Under the pieces are notes generated by a model that worked only from the letters and a program-made list of their open reading frames with translations, made no database searches and was not told the origin of the DNA. A stretch of DNA of 7,979 nt from Bacteroidales bacterium (GTDB taxonomy: Bacteria > Bacteroidota > Bacteroidia > Bacteroidales > Bacteroidaceae), in contig SFPF01000136.1 of assembly GCA_004552155.1 (NCBI GenBank), forward strand, positions 1 to 7,979. The letters are read 5' to 3'. Positions 6,758 through 7,979 of the stretch are shown one piece after another. Position numbers and translations under genes: made by a program. The first letter of the stretch is position 1. Each line of letters starts with the position of its first letter.

Positions 6758-7537
6758 TCAGTCCTTCGACAGCTTGTTCCACATGTAAATGCCGTAGAAC
6801 GAGTTGATGAAGTACACGCTGTATTTTGCCACGGTCATAAACGAGAATTCCGAGTCGCTCATCAGCCACAGGGCAATGTAAGCCACGTTAATCATCAGCC
6901 ACATATACCATTGCTCAACGTAAGCCTTCACCGACACATACATGGTGATAATTGACATCACCGTGGTGAACGAGTCGAGCCACATCTGCATAGGCATGTC
7001 GTAGCTGGTTTTGAGCGTCTTGAACTCGATGTCGGGGAACACGGTGCGCAGCGTGTCGATGAACCACGGACCGAAGTAGGTGAGGAATACGCCCAGCGTG
7101 AGAGTGCCGATTGTCACGGCTGCAAAGGTGATGAGGCGCTGCCACGTCATATATCGGGTGTGGATGGTGGTGGTGCCGTCGTTGCGCACGCGCTTGCTCC
7201 ATTTGCGCCAGCCCACAAACTGCATGGGCAGGTTGTACACCAAGCGTTGCAGCATGTCGCCGTAGATGTGGGTGCAGAAACATATATATATATGTAGAAA
7301 CGCTTCAACGGTGCCGAATATCCAGTTCGCCATTGCGCCCTTGGCTCCGAGCACCACGCAGAACACGCCCAGGATGGCAGCCACAGCCGAGATGGCTACG
7401 TTGAGGGTGATTTCGCCTTTCATCGCAAATCCTATAACGGTGAGGGCGAGAATCGAGCCGAGCAGCAGCCATTCAAAGCGGTTGAGTCCAACGAGCGATT
7501 GCCGCAGCGTGTAGATGTATTTGTTTTGCTTTTCCAT
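6758..7537 (-). CDS. pnuC: PnuC-family vitamin transporter (nicotinamide riboside or thiamine)
   Basis: A cytoplasmic-membrane facilitator that brings in nicotinamide riboside, to be trapped by phosphorylation for NAD synthesis; some Bacteroidetes relatives (PnuT) carry thiamine instead. The protein has 259 residues from the ATG 7535-7537, within the family range, with about seven hydrophobic segments. Family marks are NWIFG (71-75), YGD (92-94) followed by YNLPMQFVGW (101-110), DSFTTVMSI (188-196), and the signature QWYMWLMINV (209-218), whose Trp/Asn residues line the substrate path in known PnuC structures. No kinase (nadR) or thiamine gene is in view and the leader, about 50 bases, is too short for a TPP riboswitch, so the substrate is undecided. 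One codon run in the third membrane segment is an (AT)6 tract. It is convergent with the tRNA operon. Confidence 0.87.
   Translation of the reverse strand: MEKQNKYIYTLRQSLVGLNRFEWLLLGSILALTVIGFAMKGEITLNVAISAVAAILGVFCVVLGAKGAMANWIFGTVEAFLHIYICFCTHIYGDMLQRLVYNLPMQFVGWRKWSKRVRNDGTTTIHTRYMTWQRLITFAAVTIGTLTLGVFLTYFGPWFIDTLRTVFPDIEFKTLKTSYDMPMQMWLDSFTTVMSIITMYVSVKAYVEQWYMWLMINVAYIALWLMSDSEFSFMTVAKYSVYFINSFYGIYMWNKLSKD
7281..7294. repeat. (AT)6 palindrome inside pnuC
   Basis: CATATATATATATG, a perfect palindrome in an otherwise GC-balanced coding region. It encodes HIYI in a membrane segment. A two-base slip here would break the gene. Confidence 0.8.
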
Positions 7538-7592
7538 TGTTGTGGTTGTCTTGTTGTTGGTTAAACCCGAAAAAATGTTAACTATGCGGCGG

Positions 7593-7624
7593 CAAAATTA
7601 CTACAAATACTCCATTGTGCCAAA
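7593..7624 (-). promoter_or_regulatory. Bacteroidetes-type promoter of pnuC
   Basis: On the minus strand TTTG (7621-7624), a spacer of exactly 20 bases, then TAATTTTG (7593-7600). It lies 56 bases before the ATG. This is the best-formed promoter in the window. Confidence 0.8.
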
Positions 7625-7695
7625 CATTCGGCTGAATTGGTTGCACCCATAGCCGCCCTGTCGCCTGAAAAACGTAGCCATAGCTGCTGAATCTG

Positions 7696-7712
7696 CAACC
7701 GCTCCACGGTTG
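7696..7712. repeat. inverted repeat CAACCG/CGGTTG
   Basis: Six-pair arms around the loop CTCCA. The arms and their edges (TGCAACCGC ... CGGTTG) recur in the longer palindrome at 7790-7807. Confidence 0.6.
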
Positions 7713-7741
7713 ATGCCTCTGGGGTTCATCGGCTTTCCCCA

Positions 7742-7760
7742 CGTAGCCGACTTCGCTACG
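7742..7760. repeat. inverted repeat CGTAGC/GCTACG
   Basis: Six-pair arms with a 7-base loop. An overlapping alternative pairing exists (CGGCT 7730-7734 with AGCCG 7745-7749), so the two stems exclude each other. Confidence 0.5.
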
Positions 7761-7789
7761 CTTGCCGTCAACGTTCGTTATTGATATTG

Positions 7790-7807
7790 CAACCGCGCGC
7801 GCGGTTG
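7790..7807. repeat. 18-base perfect palindrome with alternating CG core
   Basis: CAACCGCGCGCGCGGTTG, with no interrupting loop. It has the symmetry of a dimer-binding site or a cruciform, and the (CG)5 core could adopt Z-form under supercoiling. No gene boundary or promoter is visible at it. Confidence 0.7.
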
Positions 7808-7979
7808 TGCACGCTGTGTGCCGTCTGAGGGAGATGTGATGCGGTGCTGTAGGGGCGACCGCCGCGAGGATGTGCCATCAGAGATGGCAAACCATGCATA
7901 ACCGCTGGCAAGCCCACAAGGGCGCAGCCTGCGGAGAGGTGGCACCAATAATAATGTGCCTCGAAGTGGCACAACATTG

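Larger units (their letters stand above)
7625..7979. other. hairpin-rich intergenic region, no convincing gene
   Basis: About 350 bases upstream of the pnuC promoter. It holds the inverted repeats at 7696, 7742 and 7790, then TGCCATC/GATGGCA (7873-7889, 3-base loop), GCCC/GGGC (7912-7923) and TGTGCC/GGCACA (7955-7973). A GTAGGGGCGACC motif (7850-7861) resembles repeats I associate with Bacteroidales intergenic DNA. Short open frames across it look unlike any protein I know and have no start signals. It could be a dispersed non-coding repeat, an unrecognised small RNA, or the relic of one. Confidence 0.5.

Noticed and set aside
7538..7600. TPP riboswitch ahead of pnuC
   Set aside because: The leader from the promoter to the ATG is about 50 bases and lacks the CTGAGA-type core, so there is no room for one.
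7768..7977. 69- and 64-codon minus-strand ORFs at the right edge
   Set aside because: They cross hairpin-rich DNA, have no plausible start signals and do not resemble a known protein; better read as non-coding.

Overview
The window most likely comes from the chromosome of a moderately GC-rich gut-type Bacteroidales (Prevotellaceae/Muribaculaceae-like). The basis is three promoters with the Bacteroidetes-type -7 element TAATTTTG (two of them with a TTTG/TTG box 20 bases upstream), the absence of strong Shine-Dalgarno sites, and Bacteroidales-like versions of Mfd, a DinF-type MATE transporter, a CtpA-type S41 protease and PnuC. The family-level assignment is an inference. The content is housekeeping; I see no phage, transposase, CRISPR or defence gene.

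Layout. (1) 1-1244, minus strand: DinF-like MATE efflux transporter, cut by the left edge and broken by a frame-shifting junction near 668-690. (2) 1248-4430, minus: mfd, the transcription-repair coupling factor, split over three frames by junctions near 4341-4352, 2968-2983 and 2706, each missing residues the family normally has. Its stop lies 3 bases before the MATE start, so the two probably form one transcription unit. (3) 4431-4511: short gap with a hairpin and a leader micro-ORF. (4) 4512-6224, minus: intact exported S41 C-terminal processing protease. (5) 6225-6424: AT-rich divergent promoter region. (6) 6425-6633, plus: two identical tRNA-Asn(GTT) genes with their own promoter and a strong rho-independent terminator. 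(7) 6634-6757: 9-base degenerate tandem repeat and a possible pnuC terminator hairpin. (8) 6758-7537, minus: intact pnuC-family vitamin transporter with a well-formed promoter. (9) 7625-7979: hairpin-rich intergenic DNA with no convincing gene.

The genes do not form one pathway: DNA repair (mfd), drug/metabolite efflux (MATE), envelope proteolysis (S41), translation (tRNA-Asn) and NAD or thiamine precursor uptake (PnuC). The oddest thing is that four junctions in adjacent genes all move the frame by the same amount and all drop conserved residues, while S41, tRNA and pnuC next door look intact. That could be recent pseudogenisation, but a systematic assembly fault is at least as likely.
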